A stretch of DNA of 12,359 nucleotides, from NCBI GenBank assembly GCA_052315315.1, contig JBLSDE010000041.1:1-12359 (forward strand), read 5' to 3'. How positions within the stretch are numbered: position 1 is the first letter of the stretch; each line of letters opens with the position of its first letter. A program made the position numbers and the translations under genes. The stretch comes from Cuniculiplasma sp052315315 (GTDB taxonomy: Archaea > Thermoplasmatota > Thermoplasmata > Thermoplasmatales > Thermoplasmataceae). The notes below the pieces were generated by a model, which was given only the letters and a program-made list of their open reading frames with translations, made no database searches and was not told where the DNA came from. Below, piece after piece: positions 6,826-12,359 of the stretch.

Positions 6826-7426
6826 TTTTGACCACCATCATTGGTCTTGCCGGGAACATACTCTTTCATGTTCAGGTCTAAGGTTGGGTACATCTTCATT
6901 GGGTGTCCACACCCATTAAGCATAACTGACCCTTCTATTATCCCGTCAATTCCCAGAATTCTATCTTTGTCTTTGTTACTTACGTATGCGGTGACAAAAG
7001 CACCAAGTCCAAGAAAAGTACACATTAAGTAAAATGTCTGACTGAAATGTCCCAATTCTATATGAAGTGCAGCGTAACTTTTTCTGTGATATTTATATTT
7101 TAGGTGGACGCGTGTAAATCGAATCGTCGAAACAAACACTACCGAAGCCCATCTCGGGTAAGTCTGATTGCAACTAAATTTGTCAGCCAGTGAACGTGCG
7201 TCTTCCTTGCTAAGTTCTTTAGTAATTCAAGCTCATGGTCTTTGACGTTATAATGATAGAGACCTGGCTGGACACCCTCTACGTTCGCAACTAATGGATA
7301 TGTCTCAATAGGATGCAAACTACCTCCAGAAGGGCTAGTTCGACGAATCGCTAGTTGCCCCCTTCTGACAGTCGGGTATACCCGTGAGCGAATGATTCCA
7401 TGTATTGTTACACAAAATTCAGGATA
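6822..7426 (-). pseudogene. Broken SagB-type (ThcOx/nitroreductase-fold) dehydrogenase, 5' truncated
   Basis: Two frames join into one SagB-like protein. The upstream frame (7426 to about 7213) reads RRTSPSGGSLHPIETYPLV and GVQPGLYHYNVKDHELELL, the FMN-binding core of SagB-type enzymes. The downstream frame (about 7211 to 6822) reads SKEDARSLADKFSCNQTYP, SYAALHIELGHFSQTFYL, LGLGAFVTAY and ILGIDGIIEGSVMLNGCGHP, the second half of the same family. A one-base loss between about 7212 and 7227 separates them, and a TAG at 7427-7429 precedes the first. No N-terminal region (roughly the first third of the family) is recognisable. Family members use FMN to oxidise azolines to azoles in thiazole/oxazole-modified peptides; some relatives act elsewhere. 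The TGA overlaps the radical SAM start, so the two were translationally coupled. Confidence 0.85.
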
Positions 7427-7429
7427 CTA

Positions 7430-7592
7430 TCGAAATAGTGATAAAAAGGGATAATTAAGGGATTAAAAGTCTAAAATAGATTGATCTTCAGCGGTAATCA
7501 GGAAGTTATGCAGAAAATTTACAGAATAAGGTAGAAAATCGAAAACCTCATGGAATTAAATATTTTTAGATATTTATAAACTTATGGACAAA
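7430..7592. other. Non-coding gap between the decayed cluster and the next gene
   Basis: Very AT-rich DNA with no open frame over a few codons and no convincing N-terminal remnant of the dehydrogenase in any minus frame. It contains TATA-like stretches (for example near 7571-7580) and leads into the promoter of the plus-strand membrane protein. A short minus frame at about 7418-7469 may be a scrap of the lost dehydrogenase N-terminus but cannot be verified. Confidence 0.4.
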
Positions 7593-7600
7593 CTTATTAG
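7593..7600 (+). promoter_or_regulatory. Possible TATA box for the ABC-2-like membrane protein
   Basis: CTTATTAG is centred about 26 nt before the GTG at 7623, the leaderless spacing seen elsewhere in the window. A better TATA match (ATTTATAAA) lies at about 7572-7580 and would instead give a leader of about 20 nt. Confidence 0.35.
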
Positions 7601-7622
7601 TTAGAAATCAATTCTACCATAA

Positions 7623-9239
7623 GTGAAAGTGAGTAATCTTATTAAGAACGAATTACGCATGCTTTTGAAGAGAAAGACCGTAACTATCCTTATCGTTTCT
7701 TTTGTCATGATTGTTCCATATATTGCTATTCTGAATGCAGATACGCCGACCCAGGATGATCATTATTTCTACAATGAAATGGATATGGCCGCATTCAATG
7801 TTACTACGGGGAGTAATGGAAATTTGTACTACCATACGCTTGTTTTTAAGGGATTCGTTGTTAACAAATACCTTCAACCTGTAAGAAACACAATGATCGA
7901 TATAGAAAATGTCACCCTAAATGGGAGTGTAAATGTTACAGTAAAGACAAATTCAAACGGGATTTTCAATGTCACCAAAAATTACACACAAGGTATAGAT
8001 GAATTTTGCTTCTCCGTTCCTAACGATTTCATATCTGAAAGGACAAGAACAGAAAATGTAAGAGACTATCAGGTGCTAAACCTGGGAAACAATTATTTGA
8101 ACTTTTATATTCCGGGAATACAGGGTTCCCAGTCTGATGTTTTCCACGTGCACAGACAATTTGAATTGTCTAACTCAACCTTTAAAATTAACTATTCTTC
8201 CATTGTTCCAGGGCAGAGTTTACTTTCAGGAGATATCTCTTATTCCATTCTACCCTATTATAATCTGGGTCTTTATGGAGTGGCCCCAGTAATTTATAAT
8301 AGCGGGAACAAAAATATAACTTTGTACATTTCAGAGGCAGAATACAATAAAAAATTGGGTACATTCACAGATGTGCCAAATTCATCAACCGAAATAAATG
8401 TGAGTGCGGAAAGCGTTGTTGAACCGTTTGGTTATTCCCATATTCTTAGCATTAATAAAGCTGGTGCCATAAAAATCTATTCATCATATATCAATTCTGG
8501 TAAAATAATCCTCTCAATCCCCTACAATTCATTCAATTTTGGAAGTTCCTTAATCGTATTTGCCTATCTACTCGGCACTCTCACCGTATCTCTTATAGTA
8601 ATATCAGTAGTAACCGAAATATATGGGCTACCGGAAAGAGAGGTATATACTTCACTGCCACATAAACGCCGGAATCTGATCTTCATGAAACTCTTCACAG
8701 GACTTGCTTCCATAATCCTCGCAACTGTATTTGGAGTTGCCTTTGGGGAAATCCTGGATCTTGTCTTCTTTCACTCCCTCATCAGCCCTTATGTTATACT
8801 CATAGGAACACTTATACTTCTATCAATGTTCCTTCTTCTTTCACCGATCTTCCTCTTCATTGAATCAAAGAAAACCCTTTCATCAGGGGCAAGAGGGATT
8901 CTTGTATTCTTCATCACACTCTTCGTACCATTAATAATATCCATTGGAATGGGAATTCTTGAAGCCTACCTTCTATCATCTGCCATTATAACAACGGATA
9001 ATTATCTTACTGAGCCATTACTTCGTGGTGCTGGTGAGATCAACCTGATTTTCAGCCTGATCCCATTCTCCGCCCCTATGGAAATGATTGATTACCTGAC
9101 ATACACTCCATTTCCCCAGGTTACGATGTTCAACCATAGATCACTGTTTCTTCTTACGCCTCTAATAATAATCCCAGACCTCCTCATATGGTTCTTCCTT
9201 ATCCTCTGGGCATCCATAAGAAAATATTCAAGAAATTGA
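7623..9239 (+). CDS. ABC-2-like membrane protein with a large extracytoplasmic domain
   Basis: The 538-residue protein starts at GTG. A cytoplasmic basic N-terminus (IKNELRMLLKRK) and a first helix at 19-38 are followed by about 270 residues outside the membrane, then about six helices near 310-332, 354-376, 389-412, 425-452, 473-490 and 510-531. The topology and the YGLPEREVYTSLPHKRRNL segment (334-351), which resembles the coupling helix before helix 2, fit ABC-2-type permeases. The outer domain has many N-x-S/T sequons. At about 75-117 it has a stretch (KGFVVNKYLQPVRNTMIDI, later TNSNGIFNV) with the pattern of carboxypeptidase-regulatory-like beta domains. No ATPase is encoded next to it, so its motor, if any, is elsewhere. 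The substrate is unknown. It is followed by a T7 run. Confidence 0.75.
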   Translation: MKVSNLIKNELRMLLKRKTVTILIVSFVMIVPYIAILNADTPTQDDHYFYNEMDMAAFNVTTGSNGNLYYHTLVFKGFVVNKYLQPVRNTMIDIENVTLNGSVNVTVKTNSNGIFNVTKNYTQGIDEFCFSVPNDFISERTRTENVRDYQVLNLGNNYLNFYIPGIQGSQSDVFHVHRQFELSNSTFKINYSSIVPGQSLLSGDISYSILPYYNLGLYGVAPVIYNSGNKNITLYISEAEYNKKLGTFTDVPNSSTEINVSAESVVEPFGYSHILSINKAGAIKIYSSYINSGKIILSIPYNSFNFGSSLIVFAYLLGTLTVSLIVISVVTEIYGLPEREVYTSLPHKRRNLIFMKLFTGLASIILATVFGVAFGEILDLVFFHSLISPYVILIGTLILLSMFLLLSPIFLFIESKKTLSSGARGILVFFITLFVPLIISIGMGILEAYLLSSAIITTDNYLTEPLLRGAGEINLIFSLIPFSAPMEMIDYLTYTPFPQVTMFNHRSLFLLTPLIIIPDLLIWFFLILWASIRKYSRN

Positions 9240-9262
9240 AAGGACTTATTTTCATAATTCTA

Positions 9263-9269
9263 TTTTTTT
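9263..9269 (+). terminator. T7 terminator after the ABC-2-like membrane protein
   Basis: Seven consecutive T residues lie 24 nt after the stop codon, before the separate promoter of the next gene. This suggests the membrane protein and cbiZ are transcribed separately. Confidence 0.5.
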
Positions 9270-9320
9270 AAGATTAAAATTTCTGTTTTCTTGAAAATTA
9301 AACTATAGATAAAGAGTTCA

Positions 9321-9330
9321 AATTAAATAT
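9321..9330 (+). promoter_or_regulatory. TATA box of cbiZ
   Basis: AATTAAATAT is centred about 28 nt before the TTG at 9354. The spacing supports a leaderless start at that TTG; the ATG at 9340 is out of frame and hits a stop within four codons. Confidence 0.5.
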
Positions 9331-9353
9331 CCCGCATTCATGACTTCATAAAT

Positions 9354-10031
9354 TTGAGAAAAACTTACTATGCCTTAATTCTATCCCAAACGGTGAATTA
9401 TTCCTTCCAGATAAATCCATCCTATTATAAGATTGAAATGCCCGAACCTTCAAAATATTTCAGCTCAGCGCCCTTCAATGGTGGATATGGAAGGAGAAGG
9501 ATATATATTAACAGACATGTGAACAAGACATACAACCATGATCCTGAGATAGAGATAGGAAATTTCCTTTCCATGGAAAATATAGGTAAGGATGAAACGG
9601 TGGTTACACTCACATCTGTTGATATTTCCAAATTTCAAAGAAAGGCGAAAAGAATTTGGAACTATGAGATGGAAATATTCATAACTGCCGGTTTTGAAAA
9701 TGCCGTGTCAATAGGAAACAGAAATAATCTCTACGGTACAATAAACATGTGCCTCATAACAGATCTTCCACTTACGGATTCGGCTTCAATTAATTTGATG
9801 CAAAGCATGATCGAGGCAAAAAGCCAGTGCATGAATGACTTCCATATTGCGGACAGAGAGACGGGAAAACCTGCCCCAGGGACTTCAACAGATACCATCA
9901 CTTTATTCATACTTTCCAATGATGCCACCATAAAATATGGAGGGCGAATAACAGAATATGGATACAATGCATCTGAACTTGTCTACGAAACACTATCAAA
10001 GATCATAGAAAATGATCCAATGAGGGAGTGA
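9354..10031 (+). CDS. cbiZ: Adenosylcobinamide amidohydrolase CbiZ
   Basis: CbiZ cleaves the aminopropanol side chain from (adenosyl)cobinamide to give cobyric acid, which re-enters cobalamin synthesis; it is the archaeal salvage route. The 225-residue protein shows the family blocks in order: FSSAPFNGGYGR at 36-47, TAGFENAVSIG at 111-121, YGTINM at 127-132, then a conserved Asp at 137, EAK at 154-156, GTSTDT at 176-181 and YGGRITEYG at 195-203. Length matches single-domain archaeal CbiZ. The start is a TTG, supported by the TATA element and by the lack of an in-frame ATG upstream before a stop at 9324-9326. No cobalamin transporter or other cob/cbi gene is next to it, though such neighbours are usual. 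The family assignment is firm from the motifs; enzymatic activity is inferred. Confidence 0.88.
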   Translation: MRKTYYALILSQTVNYSFQINPSYYKIEMPEPSKYFSSAPFNGGYGRRRIYINRHVNKTYNHDPEIEIGNFLSMENIGKDETVVTLTSVDISKFQRKAKRIWNYEMEIFITAGFENAVSIGNRNNLYGTINMCLITDLPLTDSASINLMQSMIEAKSQCMNDFHIADRETGKPAPGTSTDTITLFILSNDATIKYGGRITEYGYNASELVYETLSKIIENDPMRE

Positions 10032-10085
10032 ATGGATATGTTGGAAGACCAGGCTAAAATCCTATGGATCATACTTTCTTCATGA
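10032..10085 (+). CDS. Possible 17-residue ORF directly after cbiZ
   Basis: An ATG follows the cbiZ TGA with no gap and encodes MDMLEDQAKILWIILSS. A GAGGGAG stretch sits a few bases upstream in a position suited to reinitiation or ribosome binding. It may be a real tiny membrane-associated peptide, the start of a lost downstream gene, or chance. No family is recognised. Confidence 0.2.
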   Translation: MDMLEDQAKILWIILSS

Positions 10086-10097
10086 TCCCCTGGGATC
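10084..10097. terminator. GATCCC/GGGATC hairpin between cbiZ and mscS
   Basis: Six-bp perfect arms around two bases lie between two converging genes, about 50 nt after cbiZ. The stem could end transcription or protect 3' ends from either side, but no strong T-run follows on the plus strand. Confidence 0.3.
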
Positions 10098-10158
10098 TTC
10101 CCGTAAATCTTTCTGAAAAATTTGAATTAGATATTCCATTCTGATGAGTTCGTCATAA

Positions 10159-11322
10159 TTATTTTACATTGGATACCTTGTTCTTCAATTCAAGATATGC
10201 ATCTTCGTATGAGTAATTTATTGCATTTGCAACCTGATCATATTTGGAATCAGCTGAAATATTGAAGGTGATCTTGAGACTGTTAATGGTTGAATTCTTG
10301 ATGAAGAATGTGGAATGGAAGTCTATAATACCGACATCGCTTCTCTTTGATTCCAGTTTGGAATCTCCTAATTCCTGAATGCTCTTGATTGGAACATCTG
10401 TTGGGAATCCCAGTATAATGTTATTTCCCTGTGGTGTACGGTTCTTCATTTCCCAATAGGATTCCTCAAATGCCAGGTTTATTGCACTTACTATACCATT
10501 ATATTTCAGGATCTTCTTGAAATTGAATATTATTTTAATTGTATTGGAGTTGAATGTTTTGGTGAAAAAATAGGACTCTATGCTTAGTACGCCAAGTTCT
10601 TCTTTCTGGGATTCTATTTTTTTCTGGGCCATTTCCATTATACCCTTAATCTGGGCATCCACTGGTAAAGTTATAAGAATTGAAGCCCTTATTATGTCTC
10701 CAACATTGAGATTTGTAAACTGAGTCTGACCTAGCAGACCCGTGTTTGGAAGTTCGGTTATATTTCCATCTATCGTAAGTACCTGAACAGTGAGTAATTT
10801 TACATCCACAACTTCTCCAACAACTGGATTATCGAATAGCCATGAAAAGAATGATACGGTTCCCTTTGGTTTTAGCACACCGGCTGTTGTGAGAAGTAAT
10901 CCGCTCAAAAGATTTGAAACAGTGTTTTGAAGGGCAAATGAAAGAATCAACCCTCCCACTGTTCCACCAATCAGAGCACCGGTCAGACTGATACCAATGT
11001 AGGCAAGAAATGCAGCTATTGCTCCGCCGTATATTACGGCACGAAGTACTGCATAGACACCCCTGTAATTTTTTCCGTTTGATCTGTCTGATACTCGCTC
11101 AACCATTCTTTTCAATACACTCAGTATGCCTGCAGCTATTCCAAAAATAACGGTGGCACCGAGGGCGTATCTGAGATATCGATCATAGCTCTTGAGGGTT
11201 GGAAAATATGAATAAAGATAGGGAAAGATAATCTGCTGAAAAGCAATGATTACTAATATACCCACAATAAGCAATATTAACAATTTGAACTCGGCATACC
11301 TATTGGATTTTGCAGGCGTCAT
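10159..11322 (-). CDS. MscS-family mechanosensitive channel with duplicated C-terminal domain
   Basis: This 387-residue membrane channel would open under membrane tension and release solutes on osmotic downshock. Helices lie near 13-35, 53-70 and 90-110. The pore helix with the Gly/Ala pattern of MscS TM3 is at 113-150 (GALIGGTVGGLILSFALQNT is its start). A beta domain covers about 151-214 (GEVVDVKLLTVQVLTIDGN, LPNTGLL). The C-terminal alpha/beta domain is present twice: residues 221-294 align without gaps to 308-381 with 28 of 74 identities by my count. Ordinary MscS has one such domain, so the cytoplasmic vestibule should be enlarged or built differently. The start ATG has a TATA box about 25 nt upstream. 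It is a single-gene unit converging on cbiZ. Confidence 0.9.
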   Translation of the reverse strand: MTPAKSNRYAEFKLLILLIVGILVIIAFQQIIFPYLYSYFPTLKSYDRYLRYALGATVIFGIAAGILSVLKRMVERVSDRSNGKNYRGVYAVLRAVIYGGAIAAFLAYIGISLTGALIGGTVGGLILSFALQNTVSNLLSGLLLTTAGVLKPKGTVSFFSWLFDNPVVGEVVDVKLLTVQVLTIDGNITELPNTGLLGQTQFTNLNVGDIIRASILITLPVDAQIKGIMEMAQKKIESQKEELGVLSIESYFFTKTFNSNTIKIIFNFKKILKYNGIVSAINLAFEESYWEMKNRTPQGNNIILGFPTDVPIKSIQELGDSKLESKRSDVGIIDFHSTFFIKNSTINSLKITFNISADSKYDQVANAINYSYEDAYLELKNKVSNVK

Positions 11323-11341
11323 TTGTTCTATATTGTGGAAT

Positions 11342-11352
11342 TACTTTAAAAA
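11342..11352 (-). promoter_or_regulatory. TATA box of the MscS gene (leaderless)
   Basis: On the minus strand CTTTTTAAAGT is centred about 25 nt before the ATG at 11322, almost identical in sequence and spacing to the ABC operon TATA box. No ribosome-binding site lies between it and the start. Confidence 0.6.
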
Positions 11353-11520
11353 GTTTCTTTGAATCTATTATAAACTATTATATTCACAGTATCTCAAAAA
11401 ATTCCTCCTATTGAGATTTAAAATGAGCGATAAAGTAGTATGAAAAAGTTTCTTCCATAATATAGAACACTGAATAAGAATTACAAGCTACTTCAATTAT
11501 TTCAACAGAATTTCATTCAG
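11353..11520. other. AT-rich spacer upstream of mscS
   Basis: There is no gene of recognisable family. On the minus strand a perfect AGGAGG at about 11402-11408 precedes a 9-codon frame starting with TTG, and a 16-codon ATG frame ends just before it. A strong Shine-Dalgarno sequence is unusual in this otherwise leaderless region, but the frames are too short to call genes. Confidence 0.3.
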
Positions 11521-11605
11521 AATTTAAATAAGCCAGAGCCGGTTGACACGGTTTTATGTGTACCTCAAGGTACACTTGATCAACCGGTCTTACCTGTATA
11601 AATCC
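11521..11605. repeat. Nested inverted repeat flanked by inward-facing TATA-like boxes
   Basis: The outer arms are CCGGTTGA (11539-11546) and TCAACCGG (11580-11587). The inner arms are GTGTACCT (11558-11565) and AGGTACAC (11568-11575). The outer arms are centred at about 11563 and the inner pair is offset by some 3 bp. A TATA-like element facing right (TTTAAATAAG, about 11523-11532) and one facing left (minus strand ATTTATAC, about 11596-11603) lie at similar distances on each side. As RNA it would form an 8-bp basal stem, an asymmetric internal loop and a second 8-bp stem. Possibilities are a structured small RNA, a double operator, or a short non-autonomous element. It is richer in G+C than its surroundings. 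Confidence 0.5.
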
Positions 11606-11617
11606 AATTAAACGCTG

Positions 11618-11818
11618 CTAATAAACTTTATTGATTAAAATTGAGCGTTTATTTAAAAATTGTACATCTATAAACTCAAACATTCTAATCCACACATTAT
11701 GTAAATTTTCATCTTTCTCATAAATCATTGAATACTTTACGGTATCATTGGAATCTGTATTTGAAATGCGCTCATCTATATTTTTCTAGAGTTTCGGAAA
11801 ATTATGGTGTCTATCCAT
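11618..11818 (-). pseudogene. Possible decayed short gene
   Basis: A 67-codon frame from the ATG at 11818 to a TAG at 11618-11620 is interrupted only by a TAG at 11786-11788. It encodes MDRHHNFPKL before the stop and a charged, protein-like stretch (DERISNTDSNDTVKYSMIYE, later NVWIRMFEFIDVQFLNKR) after it. Composition looks more coding than the flanks. I recognise no family, and chance is possible in AT-rich DNA. Confidence 0.25.
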
Positions 11819-12225
11819 AACCACTTTGAATGAGAATTAATATAGAACTCTACCTATCTAATATATCTTCATTCTTCTCGATATTCATTGATTAAATAGC
11901 ATTAAGACTTAGTTCTTTCTGCGATAATTGTAAATGAAAGTGCTTGAACAATAGCAGACAAAAGGGTCAAGAGTATTAAACTAAAACAAATTCCAAATAT
12001 TCTGGATAGTAATGTGTAATTTCAGGCTGAATATATAGAGAACAATTCCGGCATTTACAGAAACATGCCGAACAATCAAATATTAAGGATATTCGACAGC
12101 ATCTATGGTCTTTTCTCCAATCAGAAATATTCTGATTTCTCTGCATGAATGATAAGTATAGTTGTACAAAAGGAAAATCTGAGGAAGAAGAATCTAGTAT
12201 AGCGTTTTTATAATACATTTACAAT
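11819..12225. other. Gene-poor AT-rich region with small dyads
   Basis: No convincing coding region. Two small inverted repeats are present: CGGCAT/ATGCCG (12049-12070, 10-nt loop) and TCAGAA/TTCTGA (12121-12135, 3-nt loop). The 80-codon minus frame at 11976-12218 is Cys-rich but has no recognisable motif. The region may include the left flank of the transposon that begins at 12254. Confidence 0.4.
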
Positions 12226-12234
12226 TATTTATAC
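12226..12234 (+). promoter_or_regulatory. TATA box of the transposase gene
   Basis: TTATTTATAC is centred about 25 nt before the ATG at 12254, again the leaderless spacing. Confidence 0.5.
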
Positions 12235-12253
12235 TCAGTATCCATATCTACCT

Positions 12254-12359
12254 ATGGTGTTCAAGCGTGTTAAGCCACACATCACCCTGACGGATGATGA
12301 GAGAAAGTATCTTGAAAGCATAACAAGATCCCGGACAGTCGAGAGGAGGATGTATGAAA
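12254..12359 (+). CDS. Transposase, probable IS630 family (5' end, runs off the window)
   Basis: The first 35 residues are visible. The pattern ITLTDDERKYLESITRSRT then VERRMYE matches the N-terminus of IS630/Tc1-type transposases, where it leads into the first DNA-binding helix-turn-helix. The catalytic DDE region would lie beyond the window, so whether the gene is intact is unknown. The same N-terminal pattern also occurs in stand-alone helix-turn-helix proteins derived from IS630. An ATG with a TATA box 25 nt upstream supports this start. I could not identify the terminal inverted repeat. Confidence 0.7.
   Translation, partial: MVFKRVKPHITLTDDERKYLESITRSRTVERRMYE

Noticed and set aside
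9425..9631. A 68-codon minus-strand frame with a hydrophobic segment opposite cbiZ.
   Set aside because: It is antisense to a well-conserved coding region and has no promoter; likewise the frame at 9731-9967.
11976..12218. An 80-codon minus-strand frame rich in Cys (CSACFCKCRNC).
   Set aside because: Cys spacing fits no zinc-binding or metallothionein pattern I know, there is no clear promoter, and the region has other dyads and AT-rich noise.
1..12359. CRISPR arrays, tRNA or rRNA genes and a replication origin.
   Set aside because: No regularly spaced direct repeats, cloverleaf with the usual T-loop sequence, rRNA-like stretch or clustered origin repeats were seen on either strand.

Overview
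The window looks like chromosome of an archaeon, most likely of the Thermoplasmata (Ferroplasma/Cuniculiplasma-like). Intact genes have AT-rich TATA elements about 25-29 nt before the start codon and mostly no ribosome-binding site, which is the leaderless arrangement of archaea. There is a CbiZ cobinamide amidohydrolase, extracytoplasmic domains are rich in N-x-S/T sequons, and the mobile elements are IS110 and IS630 types. The lineage call is inference; no rRNA or tRNA is present.

Layout. 1-115 is the tail of a plus-strand gene. 174-2788 is a tight minus-strand operon of four overlapping genes (ABC ATPase, ABC-2-type permease, six-helix membrane protein, winged-helix regulator), with a leaderless promoter and a 15-bp palindrome just upstream of its TATA box. 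2884-3802 is a decayed IS110-type transposase. 3908-7426 is a graveyard of RiPP-type enzymes: a broken EpiD-like flavoprotein on the plus strand, and on the minus strand a broken SagB-type dehydrogenase overlapping a broken radical SAM/SPASM enzyme by ATGA, followed by an intact MFS exporter. 7623-9239 is a large ABC-2-like membrane protein with a big extracytoplasmic domain. 9354-10031 is cbiZ. 10159-11322 is an MscS channel whose C-terminal domain is tandemly duplicated. 11323-12253 is a gene-poor AT-rich spacer with a nested inverted repeat between two inward-facing TATA-like boxes. From 12254 a transposase of probable IS630 type runs off the end.

The most interesting part is 3.9-7.4 kb. 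Reading across frameshifts and stops recovers three families that recur in ribosomally made peptide biosynthesis: an HFCD cysteine decarboxylase (PxMNxxMW motif), a SagB/ThcOx oxidoreductase (RTSPSGGxxHP motif) and a radical SAM/SPASM maturase (CxxxCxxC plus a C-terminal Cys region). An exporter follows in the same direction. I infer a recently lost peptide-modification cluster of which only the transporter is still open. No precursor peptide could be identified.
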